A DNA stretch of 64,000 nucleotides from Cacajao melanocephalus. Its lineage: Eukaryota; Chordata; Mammalia; Primates; Pitheciidae. Each line of letters begins with the position of its first letter. The stretch's first letter is position 1. The stretch is from positions 215,266 through 279,265 of the forward strand of contig CAUYLG010034893.1 of NCBI GenBank assembly GCA_963573385.1, given 5' to 3'. Position numbers and translations under genes: made by a program. The notes below the pieces were generated by a model that was given only the letters and a program-made list of their open reading frames with translations, did not search any database and was not told where the DNA came from. Shown here one piece after another: positions 1-44,322 of the stretch.

Positions 1-666
<666 letters not shown>

Positions 667-877
667 CGCAATGGAGTAAGCCAGAAGCATGGTAAGGATG
701 ATAATAATAAAGCCCGAAATGTCGCCCCAGGCACGGCGTAGGGCTGCTGTGATCATGTTCATTTTGGGATTCAACCTGAGCAGATGCCAAAGCTTCACTG
801 TGGACAGGAGTACCAGGAAGGCAATGATGTAGCCAAGGGCGGCATCTGCTGCTGCTGTCTCACTGAAGCTGATGCCT
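667..877 (-). CDS. PKD1L2: PKD1L2 exon 29 of window: S4/S5-like spans, last exon in window
   Basis: 211 bases, phase 2 in and phase 0 out, residues 1599-1669. It encodes YIIAFLVLLSTVKLWHLLRL, the S4-like span and linker, then ALRRAWGDISGFIIIILTML and LAYSIA, the S5-like span. Acceptor TTTGGTCCCACAG, donor GCG|GTAAGT. Family knowledge says the pore loop, S6-like span and C-tail follow; they are not in the remaining 666 bases, so the gene continues below position 1. Confidence 0.95.
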
Positions 878-3377
<2,500 letters not shown>

Positions 3378-3538
3378 TCCTCCCTACGATTCCGGCAGCG
3401 CTGGAGGTCCCTTTCAGCCAGGATAGCCCTCTTCACAAACACCGCCAGGGCACTCCAGCTGGCCAGGATGATGGCTAGCTCCAAAAGATTCCACTTGCTG
3501 CGGAAATAGGCCCACGTCTGTGTCCTCATGCGCTTGCC
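3378..3538 (-). CDS. PKD1L2: PKD1L2 exon 28 of window: channel block
   Basis: 161 bases, phase 0 in and phase 2 out, residues 1546-1598. It encodes KRMRTQTWAYFRSKWNLLEL and AIILASWSALAVFVKRAILA, the S3-like span with conserved YFxxxWNLLEL, then a basic linker (RCRNRREE). Acceptor CTCCTTTTCCAG, donor GGA|GTAAGT. The glutamate codon is split with the next exon. Confidence 0.95.
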
Positions 3539-4752
<1,214 letters not shown>

Positions 4753-4880
4753 CTGCACCGCCATGTAGTAGAGGAGAAAGAGGAAGTAGATGAGCTCTGC
4801 CGCCACCACGAAGGGGTGCCAGCCGTCAGTGAAGGGGTACAGGCGGAGGCTCTGGAAGGCCGCGTGCGCAAAGAAGGTGC
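4753..4880 (-). CDS. PKD1L2: PKD1L2 exon 27 of window: channel block, next membrane span
   Basis: 128 bases, phase 1 in and phase 0 out, residues 1503-1545. It encodes [20 protein letters not shown] and [15 protein letters not shown], the span equivalent to S2 of the TRPP fold. LRLYxxxxG and AELIYFLF are conserved family residues. Acceptor TGTTCCCCAG, donor CAG|GTAAGA. 42 full codons. Confidence 0.95.
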
Positions 4881-7763
<2,883 letters not shown>

Positions 7764-7897
7764 CCAGGGCGCTGGTCTCTAGCGTCAGCGTGACGACGCA
7801 GAACAGGTTGACGTTGGCGTTGTAGACAGTGAACTCCACAAACACAGCTCTGGTCAGGGCATCCAGCCAGGTGTTGTCAAAGAGATAGCGGAGAATT
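7764..7897 (-). CDS. PKD1L2: PKD1L2 exon 26 of window: TOP domain end
   Basis: 134 bases, phase 2 in and phase 1 out, residues 1458-1502. It encodes [20 protein letters not shown] and [20 protein letters not shown], the most conserved stretch of all polycystins (N-x-W-x-D-x-x-T-R-x-x-F-V-E-F-T-x-Y-N-A-N-x-N-L-F). Acceptor CTTTCCCACAG. The donor CTGG|GTGGGC is weaker than consensus, and the intron stays open in frame past it, but phase and family alignment both require the cut here. Confidence 0.96.
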
Positions 7898-9348
7898 CTG
7901 TGGGAAAGAGTGGCGCTGGGGCATTTCCGTGCTGCATGGGCTCCCTGTCCCCGCAGCCCTTTGACTGAGGCCAGAGCTTCCTGTCTCAACTTCTCCCTCT
8001 GCTTCTGCTGCTCTGTTCCCTGGGCCACCAGGCCACCAGGGCTGCTCCTGGGAGTGGTCACGTTTTGTAGCCCATGCTGTGATAGGGTGGCACCCCTCAT
8101 CTCCTGGCCGTTAGAGCAGAGATTCTCAAAGTGTGGTCCCACACCAGCAGCATCAGTATCACCTGAGAACTTGTTGGAAACAGATTCTCAGGCCTGCCCT
8201 AGACCTGCTAAGTCAGAAACTCTCAGGAGAGCCCAGAATGTGTGTTTTGATGAGCCTGCGAGGGGATTCAGATGCTTTTTACAATTTGAGAGCAATAGTG
8301 TTAAAAGAATCATAGAGGCCTCATGCGGTGGCTCATGCCTGTAATCCCAGCACTTTGGGAGGCCTTGGCAGGTGATCACCTGAGGTCAGGAGTTCGAGAC
8401 CAGGGTGGCCAACATGGTGAAACCCCGTCTCTATTAAAAATACAAAAATTAGCCAGTCGGGTGGCACATGCCTGTAATCCTAGCTACTCAGGAGTCTGAG
8501 ACAGGAGAATCTCTTAAACCAGGGAGGTGGAGGTTGCAGTGAGCCGAGATCCCATCACTGCACCTCAACCTTGATGACAGAAAAAAAAAAATATTAGCCA
8601 GGTATAGTAGTGCATGCCTGTAATTCCAGCTACTCGGGAGGCTGAGGCATGAAAATTGCTTGAGGCCGAGACAGGAGAATCACTTGAACTCGGGAGGCAG
8701 AGGTTGCAGTGAGCAAAGATCGTGCCACTCCAGCTTGGTGGACGGTGTGAGATTCTGTCTCAAAAAAAGAAAAAAAGACTGGGTGCCGTGGCTCATGCCT
8801 ATAATCCCAGCACTTTGGGAAGCTGAGGCAGGCAGATCACCTGAGGTCAGGAGTTTTTGAGACCAGCCTGGCCAACATGGTAAAACCTTGTCTCTAACCT
8901 GTAATCTCAGCTACTCAGGAGGCTGGGGCAGGAGAATTGCTTGCACTCCAGCCTGGGCAATAAGTAAGACCTTGTCTCAACTTAACTACTGCCCTCTTGT
9001 CTAATGGTGGACTGTTCGGAGTGGTAGTGAGCTCCCCATCTCTGGACTGGAGGCAACCAGGCTGTGAATGCTAGAAAGAGACTTTCCTTCCAATTCTGAG
9101 ATGGCTCAGTTCCCAGGGGCCTGAAAATACAACCTGCATGATTCTGAATCCTCCAGGCTCTCCCACAATGAACTGAATAAAGTTGGCTCTGCCCTCTTTT
9201 GAAGACTACATTACGGCTAATGCCCTTTTCGGCCTTAGCCCACCTGCACCCAGGTGGAAAAAAAAAAAAAGAAGACCACATTCCCCAATCAGATGTGGAC
9301 TCTAGCAAAAGACTTCACTCAGCTGCAAATGAATCAAGTCATCCTCAC
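7898..9348. repeat. Intron: three plus Alu units in a row
   Basis: 7898-8310 has no repeat I recognise beyond a possible MER5-like patch ('AGAGATTCTCAAAGTGTGGT', near 8120). Plus Alu units run 8312-8590, 8592-8776 (rearranged, with two left-arm pieces) and 8777-8980 (internally deleted). 8981-9348 is unassigned intron. Confidence 0.8.
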
Positions 9349-9676
9349 CTTGATGTGCTTTGGCGATCAGCCCCAAAAGGGACCACGTAGCCTCCTCCCC
9401 GGTACACAGTAAGTTTGCCCCAGATAGGATACCCTCGACGTTGGCTCTGGCTCTGGTATTGCCAAGCCTGGGGAAAGCTACTGCCGTTACTGAGGGTGGA
9501 GGCATTCCAGCCTTCCCCGTAGTCGGCCAGGTCTTCAGCATCCAGGGAATATGGTGCACGGCATCCATTGAGAGATGCTTGAAACTGCTGGGCAAGAGGG
9601 CAAGAGTTTTCCCGGACCCTCACTTGGCGAATCTGGGCACTGCCAACCAGCTTGGAGTTCCCATCAGTGACAAAGC
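9349..9676 (-). CDS. PKD1L2: PKD1L2 exon 25 of window: TOP (polycystin) domain core
   Basis: The longest exon here: 328 bases, phase 1 in and phase 2 out, residues 1349-1457. It encodes GSAQIRQVRVRENSCPLAQQ, a Cys-rich middle (NGCRAPYSLDAEDLADYGEG) with two N-glycosylation motifs (NAS, NGS), and the GGGYVVPFG turn typical of the TOP domain; R-x-R-Q-x-R-V and the paired cysteines are family marks. Acceptor GATTTTTCTCTTTAG, donor CAAG|GTGAGG. Confidence 0.96.
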
Positions 9677-11554
<1,878 letters not shown>

Positions 11555-11740
11555 CTGGGGGGTGACCATACAGGTTGCTCAGGAGCGTGGTGTTGGCCCA
11601 CTCAAAGAACTCTCTGAAGCCCAGCACACCTGAGAAGCCCCTGGTGAAGCTGTGCTCGAGGTGTCTGTTGAGGTGGTAGGCGCTGGGGTCCCTCTGCCCG
11701 TAGGCCACGAGCAGCAGCATCCACAGGAAGCCCAGGTATG
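11555..11740 (-). CDS. PKD1L2: PKD1L2 exon 24 of window: TM6 and start of TOP domain
   Basis: 186 bases, phase 1 in and out, residues 1287-1348. It encodes YLGFLWMLLLVAYGQRDPSA, the span that opens the channel-like half, then HSFTRGFSGVLGFREFFEWA and NTTLLSNLYG, the first part of the extracellular polycystin (TOP/polycystin-mucolipin) domain. YGxRDPxAY is characteristic of PKD1-type members. Acceptor CCTCCCCAG, donor CCAG|GTAAGT. Confidence 0.96.
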
Positions 11741-13076
<1,336 letters not shown>

Positions 13077-13214
13077 CCAGGATCTCTCTGATGAGGGCAA
13101 ATGCTTTCTGTTCCTTGAGGTGAGTAGTTTTCATCTTCTCAATGGCAGCGGTGAGAGGTGGCTGGTAGACGTCCCTGCTGCTGTTTCTTCGTGCTCGGAA
13201 CAAGGCATTGGGGT
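13077..13214 (-). CDS. PKD1L2: PKD1L2 exon 23 of window: loop before TM6
   Basis: 138 bases, phase 1 in and out, residues 1241-1286. It encodes [20 protein letters not shown], then [20 protein letters not shown], a basic, helical cytoplasmic segment, and IREIL at the start of the next span. The R-x-x-R...K-x-x-x-x-x-L-I-R-E-I arrangement is seen in all PKD1-like proteins ahead of the TOP domain. Acceptor CCCTCCACAG, donor CTGG|GTAGGC. Confidence 0.93.
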
Positions 13215-15974
<2,760 letters not shown>

Positions 15975-16071
15975 CTGGGCCCAACAGACATCCTGGTAGC
16001 AGAGCCACTGTATCCTCCTCCTCGTCCACTCTCTTCAAGACCAGTGCAAAGAAAGCAGCGAATCCCAGCAC
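15975..16071 (-). CDS. PKD1L2: PKD1L2 exon 22 of window: TM5 end, acidic linker
   Basis: A 97-base exon, phase 0 in and phase 1 out, residues 1209-1240. It encodes VLGFAAFFALVLKRVDEEED, completing the hydrophobic run that follows TQPLK, then an acidic linker and LLPGCLLGP. Acceptor GGTATTTTTCAG, donor CCAG|GTAATG. It is too short to stand out by length; frame continuity on both sides and the VLxFAxFFALxLK motif support it. Confidence 0.9.
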
Positions 16072-18753
<2,682 letters not shown>

Positions 18754-18958
18754 CTTCAGAGGCTGGGTGACGAACACGCTCTCCACGAAGGAGACAGCCA
18801 TGGAGATGAGCCACCTGACGGAGCTAGCCTGCCCGTACTGCAGGCCGTAGAGCATGGTGAAGAAGGTCGCCACGCCACTGGTGGTTACCACCAGGAACCA
18901 TCCCACCAGGATGCACCACCAGGGAAGGCCTTGAGGGGGCTTGCTCGCCCGAAAAGCG
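18754..18958 (-). CDS. PKD1L2: PKD1L2 exon 21 of window: TM4-TM5
   Basis: 205 bases, phase 2 in and phase 0 out, residues 1140-1208. It encodes AFRASKPPQGLPWWCILVGW and FLVVTTSGVATFFTMLYGLQ, a full membrane span starting at PWW, then YGQASSVRWLISMAVSFVES, a second span, ending VFVTQPLK. LPWW...W and the F-x-TQPxK ending are hallmarks of PKD1-type proteins. Acceptor CTCCTTTGCAG, donor AAG|GTCAGG. Confidence 0.94.
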
Positions 18959-20861
18959 CTGCAAAGGAGGTGGACGGACATAGTTAGGGTGACCACTCCC
19001 CCAAACCAGCTCAAGGTCAAACCCCACTCTACCCCATCATCTGCATGACCTTGGCAAAGCTCCTGGACCTCTCAGACCCTCTGTTTCCTTCTCTGTAATA
19101 TATACCTATCTCAAAGGGCTATGCTATAGTCTATGGAGTAAAAGCAGTTACATTTATTCAGTGCAGAGCAGGGGCGAGTACCTGCTCTAACCACTATACA
19201 CAGATTTGCTCTGTTACTGCTTAGGGCAAGCCTGAGTAGATACCACGTAATTTTGTTTGAAGATTTTTTTCATTTGATTTTGATTTGTCATGACCTCCAG
19301 GCCCATGTTTTAAGTTTTTATTATTTATTTATGTACTTATTTATTTGACACAGTCTCGCTCTGTCTCGGCTCACTGCAACCCCCACCTCCCAGGTTCAAG
19401 CAATTCTCCTGCCTCAGCTTCCTGAGTCGTTGGGATTACAGGTGCCCACCAACACACCCAGTTAATTTTTGTATTTTTAGCCTGGCCTTAAGTTTTTTGT
19501 AATTTCTCAGCCAGGCACAGTGGCTGTCGCCTGTAATCCCAGCATGTTGGGAGGCTGACTTGGACAGATCACTTGAGGTCAGGAGTTCAAGACCAGCTTT
19601 GCCAACGTGGCAAAACCCCATCTCTGCTAAAAATACAACATTTAGCTGGGCGTTGCGGTGTGCGTCTGTAATCTGAGCTACTCAGGAGGCTGAGGCAAGA
19701 CAATGGCTTGAACCCAGGAGGCAGAGGTTGCAGTGAGCCTAGATCACACCCTTGCACTCCAGCCTAGGTGACAGAGCAAGACTGTCTCCAAAAAAAAAAA
19801 AAAAAAAAATCCATTTTCTTACTGAATTACGATGTTATTTTTACACAACAAAATTAACACTAATTTTTAAATGTCATCTAGTAACCTGTCTGTTGCCGAG
19901 AAACGCTGAGTGTATGATAAAATTATGTTGTTTGCTAAGAAGAACGATGGCAAGGAAAACCTAGCTGCCCCCAAAGTGGGAAATTTCTAAAGCAGCAAAA
20001 ACAGTATATGTATATCATACACCGGTTAAAATAATTCTTTAAGCATGGGCTATGTGGCCCTGCTCCCGTGGCGCCCTCGTGGAGAATACTTTCTGGTTTG
20101 TCCTTAATCAGTGGTAAGCAGGCACTAGCTGCCTACCTAGTTTATTTTGGTTCTACGAGAAAACACAGAACACCTGTTTGTTAATAATAATCACCTGTTC
20201 AGAGAGAATAACTAGGTAGGTCAGCATCTGCTTAAGGCTCTCAGCCCAAATGCCATCAGGCCCCTCGGGCTCTCAGCTCGGAAAGCTGCTGATTCCCGCA
20301 TAGTCCCACTTTGTTGTTCTATCTGGGTGTCTGCTGCTTTTTTTTTTCTGGGCCAGCAGGCTATCGAGCTGAGAGCCTCAGGGGCTGACAGCTTCCAGGC
20401 TGAAGGCCGGGTGTCTGCTTCTCAGTGCCTTCGGTGCCGCCTGGCTGCGGGTCTCTACCGCACGGCTGGCGTTGGTAGTCTGTATTCAAAGTTTGCTTCT
20501 TATCTTAAAAACTGCATTTTGTTTTAAGTTTGAATCAAGAGACCGGTGTTATCATTCCCCTTTTACCGATGAGGAAACTAGGCCTGAGAAGTTGAGGAGC
20601 TGGTTCAACAGTGCGGTGCACAGATGAGAGACCGCCCACACGAACACTGCAGTGACTGTAAAACGCAGAACAAACGCCCTGAGCGCCTTCCCGCCTGTTC
20701 AAACCCGGCCTCCCTGAATGTGTGCAGGAATCCTGCATGATTTCTGCCCAGGGAGGTCTGGGTGAACATCCTTCCAAGGTTGTTCAGAATGTCGTTTCCA
20801 GAGGGAGGGCCCCAGGTGGGGGCAGGCAGGTGCCCACTCAGCACCCAGCGAAGTGGATTAC
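18959..20861. repeat. Intron: MIR, Alus, LTR-like element copy A
   Basis: 19030-19230 is MIR-like. A damaged minus Alu lies at 19340-19480 and a plus Alu at 19508-19808. 19890-20480 is LTR-like copy A (own entry). 20540-20610 again looks MIR-like. Confidence 0.72.
19890..20480 (+). mobile_element. Unclassified LTR-like repeat, copy A
   Basis: Starts near TGTTGCCGAGAAACGCTGAG and matches 37003-37530 over most of its length (shared: 'GAAAACACAGAACACCTGTT', 'CCCACTTTGTTGTTCTATCT'). The orientation is that of the shared text. I think it is a solitary LTR or similar element but cannot name the family. It carries an internal inverted duplication absent from copy B (see findings). No coding frame. 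Confidence 0.6.
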
Positions 20862-21090
20862 CTGGCATGTGCAGGGGCCCAGGTGCCCGGCTGTACGCCC
20901 AGGCAACCCTTCAGGGTCTGCAGCTGCCTGAGAGCCAGGGCATGGCTGTGGTGCTGGGGGAAGCCTCGGGGCCCTACCATCCGCAGCTCTTGCTCCACGT
21001 GTTCCAGCTGAAGGTACAGGCACTGCCTGTAGGTGCTGTCCTTCCAGGGGCCACTCAGAGCCACCTTGGGCTTGGGGCACTGCATGTTCT
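20862..21090 (-). CDS. PKD1L2: PKD1L2 exon 20 of window: cytoplasmic loop
   Basis: 229 bases, phase 1 in and phase 2 out, residues 1064-1139. It encodes NMQCPKPKVALSGPWKDSTY, then RQCLYLQLEHVEQELRMVG, a charged helix likely to form a short coiled coil, and HALALRQLQTLKGC. Acceptor CTTGTCCTCCAG, donor CCAG|GTAATC. The intron before it (21091-26434) is the longest complete one in the window, about 5.3 kb. Confidence 0.88.
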
Positions 21091-26434
<5,344 letters not shown>

Positions 26435-26651
26435 CTGTCATTTGTGATGACTCCAAAGTGAGTGTTACGAGGTCCTCTCTCTTTTGGGCTTCTTCCCAGA
26501 ACACCTGCCCTGATGTGTTCTGTGGACAAATGACATCTTCCACCAAGGCCAGGAGACTGTTGATGTCCCTCAAGTTCACTGAGTCCCAGCCCGAGGCGGC
26601 GGATGGCACCTTGAGGGCTTTGAAGAGGGAGCTGACAATCCTTGACATATC
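26435..26651 (-). CDS. PKD1L2: PKD1L2 exon 19 of window: cytoplasmic loop
   Basis: 217 bases, phase 0 in and phase 1 out, residues 992-1063. It encodes DMSRIVSSLFKALKVPSAAS, then NSLLALVEDVICPQNTSGQV, a soluble loop between membrane spans with no long hydrophobic run. Acceptor CTTTCCCCACCAG, donor ACAG|GTAAGC. It is one of the less conserved parts in the family, so identity rests mostly on frame continuity with both neighbours. Confidence 0.88.
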
Positions 26652-27272
26652 CTGGTGGGGAAAGGGGCCATGAGCCACAGGTGAGGGGCAGCACAGGGGT
26701 TAGGAGCACACACCCTGGCCCTGGCAACCTGCGTAGGGACTCCTGCTCTGCCCACTGAGATGTGATATTGACCTCTCTGAGCTTCCATTTGTCAGCTCCT
26801 AAATCCCTCTTCTAGGCTTTGAACTCATTCCAGGCTGTACTCCTAAAAGCGTGGCACACAGTAGGTGCTCAATGAAAGTTTACTGAATGTATGAATGCAG
26901 AGCAAGGAGTCTCTTCCATGGGCTTCCAGCCTGGGAGTCTACAATGAAGGCAGAATACTTTGCACACAGTATGTATTCAAAAAGGATGTGTGTGTATGCG
27001 TGTGTGCACATGTATGTGTATGTCTGTGTCTCTGTTTATGTGTGTGCATGTATGCATATGTGTACCTGTGTGTGGTGTTTGTGTGTGCATGTGTGTACAC
27101 ATGCATGAGGGCATGCATGTTCCATGTGTATGTGTCTGTTCAATTGATGAATTTTGGCAACTCGTGCTGCCAGGCGACACAGGCCTGCTGAGTCTCAAGC
27201 CCCGGGCCTCACCCCCAATTCCGCTGAGGCTAGAGCACCCCCCATGCTAGCTAGATGAGGTTGAGGACCTGC
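26652..27272. repeat. Intron with L2/MIR tail and a TG-rich array
   Basis: 26830-26895 ends like an L2/MIR ('ACACAGTAGGTGCTCAATGA'). 26984-27140 is a degenerate TG/CATG array of about 155 bases, capable of Z-DNA. The GC splice donor of exon 18 adjoins it at 27271-27272. Confidence 0.8.
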
Positions 27273-27490
27273 CTTGGTCACTGCCTCAGGCGTCAGAAGG
27301 CCGTCCTCCATGGGCTGTGGTGAGGGAGTCAGGTTGGGGGACCCCTGGTCCCGTTTCCCAGTGCTGTGCTCTTTAGCAACCCGGGGATGGGTGTTCTGAA
27401 AGATCTGAACGATCAGGAGGTTGATGGGGAACATGAGGATAGAGCTCTCCAGGCCAATTATCACCTCCTGCCAAGTGAATTCAATCTTAC
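27273..27490 (-). CDS. PKD1L2: PKD1L2 exon 18 of window: TM3 and loop (probable GC donor)
   Basis: 218 bases, phase 1 in and phase 0 out, residues 919-991. It encodes IEFTWQEVIIGLESSILMFP, then INLLIVQIFQN, a membrane span, and a Pro/Ser-rich cytoplasmic segment (SPNLTPSPQPMEDGLLTPEA) ending VTK. Acceptor TTTCCCCAG. The nearest GT donor (GCAG|GTCCTC, low border 27269) would break the frame with the next exon, whereas AAG|GCAGGT keeps it, so I infer a GC-AG intron. Confidence 0.87.
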
Positions 27491-28961
<1,471 letters not shown>

Positions 28962-29161
28962 CCAAGTCCATCTTTTGCTCAGCTGGGTCCTTGGGGACCC
29001 CCCAGAACATGATGCTGGTCAGCATGGTGCACAGCAGTAGGGAGAAGCAGCAGGACACCCTCTGGACACGGGTGAAGCTGCTCCGAGCGCAGCGGCTGAA
29101 GATGGAATACCAGATGTGTCCATCCTGGAAGCCCGCAGACGTCTTCATGAAAAACAGGTGG
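28962..29161 (-). CDS. PKD1L2: PKD1L2 exon 17 of window: after PLAT, TM2
   Basis: 200 bases, phase 2 in and phase 1 out, residues 852-918. It encodes HLFFMKTSAGFQDGHIWYSI, an Arg-rich juxtamembrane part (RCARSSFTRVQR), then the membrane span VSCCFSLLLCTMLTSIMFWG. The F-x-D-x-H-xW-x-S motif is shared by PKD1-type proteins ahead of TM2. Acceptor CTGCTTGCAG, donor TTGG|GTAATT. Confidence 0.93.
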
Positions 29162-32621
<3,460 letters not shown>

Positions 32622-32800
32622 CAGGATGGCCGGTCCCCTGAGTTGTCATGCCACAGCCGGAGGCTCTGCAGTTCCCCCAAGGGAAACAGGGTGGAGAGGA
32701 GGAAGGCATCCACTGCTCCTCGCTCAAAAACCGGAGTGTTGGGATCAGACAGGTGGTGGGGCTCACTCTCTCCATCCAGGCCATACAGGGTGACAGTCAC
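32622..32800 (-). CDS. PKD1L2: PKD1L2 exon 15 of window: PLAT domain core
   Basis: 179 bases, phase 0 in and phase 2 out, residues 744-802. It encodes VTVTLYGLDGESEPHHLSD, then FERGAVDAFLLST and LQSLRLWHDNSGDRPSW, the defining PLAT pattern (LxLWHDNSGxxPSW). PLAT domains bind lipid and protein partners at the membrane. Acceptor TGGATTTCAG, donor TG|GTGAGT, with the Trp codon split across the junction. Confidence 0.95.
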
Positions 32801-32897
32801 CTGAAATCCAGAGACCAGGAGTGGTCAACTCCACAATGGCATAGCAGGGCTGGGTGGGACACGCTGATCAATCAGTGGATCTTGCACGGGCAGGTAC

Positions 32898-35461
<2,564 letters not shown>

Positions 35462-35692
35462 CTTGGCCTGATCCTGAGCGTCCTTCCTTCTTGCCCAGAT
35501 TACCACCAGCACGTAGACCACGCACAGGCAGCCCACGGTAGTCACGACCACAGGGTTGTCCTCGAAGGTGGCAAAGAGCTCAGCAGTCTGGTAGATGTCG
35601 ATGGCATTGGGCATCACCAGGAATGTGCTTCCGAAGAAGGTGAGGTGGTTGCAGAGGCAGTGTGTCTGGTAAGGGCTGGTCCGAGGCCCCAC
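35462..35692 (-). CDS. PKD1L2: PKD1L2 exon 13 of window: GPS cleavage site and TM1
   Basis: 231 bases, 77 codons, residues 633-709, phase 0 both sides. It completes the GPS with HCLCNHLTFFGS; family knowledge places autocleavage between Leu and Thr of His-Leu-Thr, and those residues are intact here. Then comes the first membrane span (VVVTTVGCLCVVYVLVVIW) followed by the basic stop-transfer ARRKD. Acceptor GGGTTGCAG, donor AAG|GTGAGG. Confidence 0.94.
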
Positions 35693-37759
<2,067 letters not shown>

Positions 37760-37953
37760 GTGGCACCCTGAGTTGTCCCAAGTCTCCTGGACCTCATCCC
37801 AGAACACACAGTGAGACAGGAAGGTGGTGATGCCGACGGTGAGGTTCCTGCTGGGGGCTGCCTCCAGGTCAGACTCTGGGACCACAGTCAAATAGTAGAC
37901 CCCTTCTCCGAAATGCAGGTCCTGTGGGTTCAGGATCCATATGGGCAGCTCAT
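37760..37953 (-). CDS. PKD1L2: PKD1L2 exon 12 of window: start of GPS motif
   Basis: 194 bases, phase 1 in and phase 0 out, residues 568-632. It reads ELPIWILNPQDLHFGEGVYY, then CVFWDEVQETWDNSGCH, the Cys-x-(aromatic)-Trp and W-x-x-x-GC half of a GPS (GPCR proteolysis site) module. Acceptor TTTCCTACAG, donor CAC|GTAAGG. One NLT glycosylation site. It has no start-like codon early in its frame, so it does not stand out as an ORF. Confidence 0.9.
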
Positions 37954-38805
<852 letters not shown>

Positions 38806-39028
38806 CTGGAGCCCCTGTCGGTATGAGGTGAGTTTGGGCATCGTAGCTGCTCTTGTTGGGGTGGTAGCCGTAGCCCAGGCTGAGTGTGAGTGTGATGTCT
38901 GGTCTCCAGTGCAACTGGATCCCCAAGGCTGCCTCCCCTGAAGTCACGTTCACCCACAACGCTTCAGGACTGGTCAGGTTCAACACCGTCGGCTTACTGT
39001 GTCCTTGTGGATGCCGGGGCAGCAGGAT
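38806..39028 (-). CDS. PKD1L2: PKD1L2 exon 11 of window: ectodomain before GPS
   Basis: 223 bases, phase 0 in and phase 1 out, residues 494-567. It encodes VLNLTSPEALWVNVTSGEAA and a beta-rich stretch with LGYGYHPNKSSYDAQTHL, with three N-glycosylation motifs (NLT, NVT, NKS). The family has a similar sandwich just ahead of GPS. Acceptor TGATCACAG, donor CCAG|GTAGGC. The next exon continues it as APD|ELPIWILNPQ. Confidence 0.9.
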
Positions 39029-42037
<3,009 letters not shown>

Positions 42038-42169
42038 CTCGATATTCTCTGACAGATTCTTCATGGGTATGAGCTGTCCACCAGGGCTGGTCACACGGAG
42101 GCCACCAACAGTCCCGCTGACATCAAAGTGGCTTCGGGCTGGGAAGGGGCTCTTTGGGAAACTCATCAT
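42038..42169 (-). CDS. PKD1L2: PKD1L2 exon 10 of window: REJ end
   Basis: 132 bases, 44 codons, residues 450-493, phase 0 both sides. It encodes MMSFPKSPFPARSHFDVSG, then GGLRVTSPGGQLIPMKNLSENIE, resembling the FPxNPF...VSGTVxxLxFxxPxGxxIxVxxL pattern near the end of REJ regions. Acceptor CTTTGTTTCAG, donor GAG|GTAGAA, weaker than consensus. One NLS glycosylation motif. Confidence 0.87.
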
Positions 42170-43092
<923 letters not shown>

Positions 43093-43219
43093 CTTTATAT
43101 CCACAGGCTCCTGGCTGTCCTCCAGAGAGCCGAGCGGGGAGGCAGCAGGAAGAGTGAAGGTTGCAGAGTCTGCGGCAGCAGTGTGCAGGGAGAAGCCTTG
43201 CCACCTCCAGGGTTGTATT
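43093..43219 (-). CDS. PKD1L2: PKD1L2 exon 9 of window: REJ domain
   Basis: 127 bases, phase 2 in and phase 0 out, residues 407-449. It encodes RIQPWRWQGFSLH, then a Ser/Ala/Pro-rich segment ending in EPVDIK. Acceptor ACCTTGTGGCCAG behind a C/T-rich run, donor AAAG|GTAACA. Only 42 full codons, so no long ORF marks it apart from read-through into the intron. Confidence 0.83.
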
Positions 43220-43874
43220 CTGGCCACAAGGTGAGAGCAGAGGTGGCAGGGGAGGGAGGAGAAAGTCAGTGTTTGAGGAAGATGACTTTGGGAGCCTCCT
43301 GCACTACTGGGAGCCCAGCTTCTCTGTCAGAGTGGCCGGGGGTTGCGGGGGGTGTGTTTTGATCCCTATAAGTGGTTCAGCATGTTTGTTTCAGCAGAAG
43401 CAGCACAAGAGGCAGCTAGACTGGAGAGTCTGTGAGGGTTGGGTTTTACCAGCCTTGTTTACTGCTGTACCCCCAACGTCTACAACAGTGCCTGGCATAT
43501 GACAGGTAGTCCATAACTATTTTCATGGAATGAATAAATGAGCTGGGATGCGTGTTTTTCTCCAGGGTGATCTCCCCTGCCTGCCTTGACCTTTGATGCC
43601 ATTGACCCAGCCCCATCTTTTCGGGTCTTTGACTTTGTCTCATCTGATGGTGTTGGGGACCCCATTTCGGATCATTCCTCTAATCAGGATACTGCTTTGG
43701 GAAACTGCCTCTGGGATCTAAGAGGGCAACCCTCGCAGGAGGAACTGAGGCCTGGGGCAGGGGGGTGCCAGTGTTGCCAGCAGCACTATCCAGCTCCTGC
43801 TTGTCAGGTGGAGGAACGGAAGGTACGGAGCATCCCAGGTATGGGGTCAGTGCTCACTGAGAGATGAGCCCTCG

Positions 43875-43908
<34 letters not shown>

Positions 43909-44322
43909 ATGCATGTGCATGTGTGCTCCCAAGGTTAGTGGATCTTGAGTCCCTGCAAGCCCAAGGAGCAGTGGCTGGCCAGACACACGCAGGGCATGGT
44001 TGACAGCAGGCTGGTCCTATTCATTCAGCCCCCTTGCCTGCACGGCTGCCATGTGACTGTCTCTCGGGATTCCTTCAGGTGGTTCCAACACTGAGCTTGA
44101 CACTCCATGCCTCCCTTCCTGTGCTGTGCAGACACTCAATACGGTGGCAGGGGGACCTTCTCTCGATGGAAAGCCCTTCCCAGCTCTAGGTCCCATCACT
44201 TCTCCATCCCCAAGCCTGGTCTCCTGAGCTCTGCCTAGCACAAGGTCTTGGAGTGCGGGTGTGGAATGAGCCAGGTTAGGGGAGGAGCTTTCTTGTGGAC
44301 TGATGGTGCAGCTGGTTTGTAC
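43220..44322. repeat. Intron with L2 tail and (GT)n
   Basis: 43455-43550 looks like an L2 3' end ('ACAGTGCCTGGCATATGACA', then a GAATGAATAAATGAG tail). A clean (GT)n array lies at about 43879-43908, trailing into GCATGCATGTGCATGTGTG. The rest is unassigned. Confidence 0.8.

Noticed and set aside
26887..27250. Cys/Val-rich plus-strand frames
   Set aside because: Repeat-driven translation of TGTG(C/T)A words; no splice context or family resemblance.
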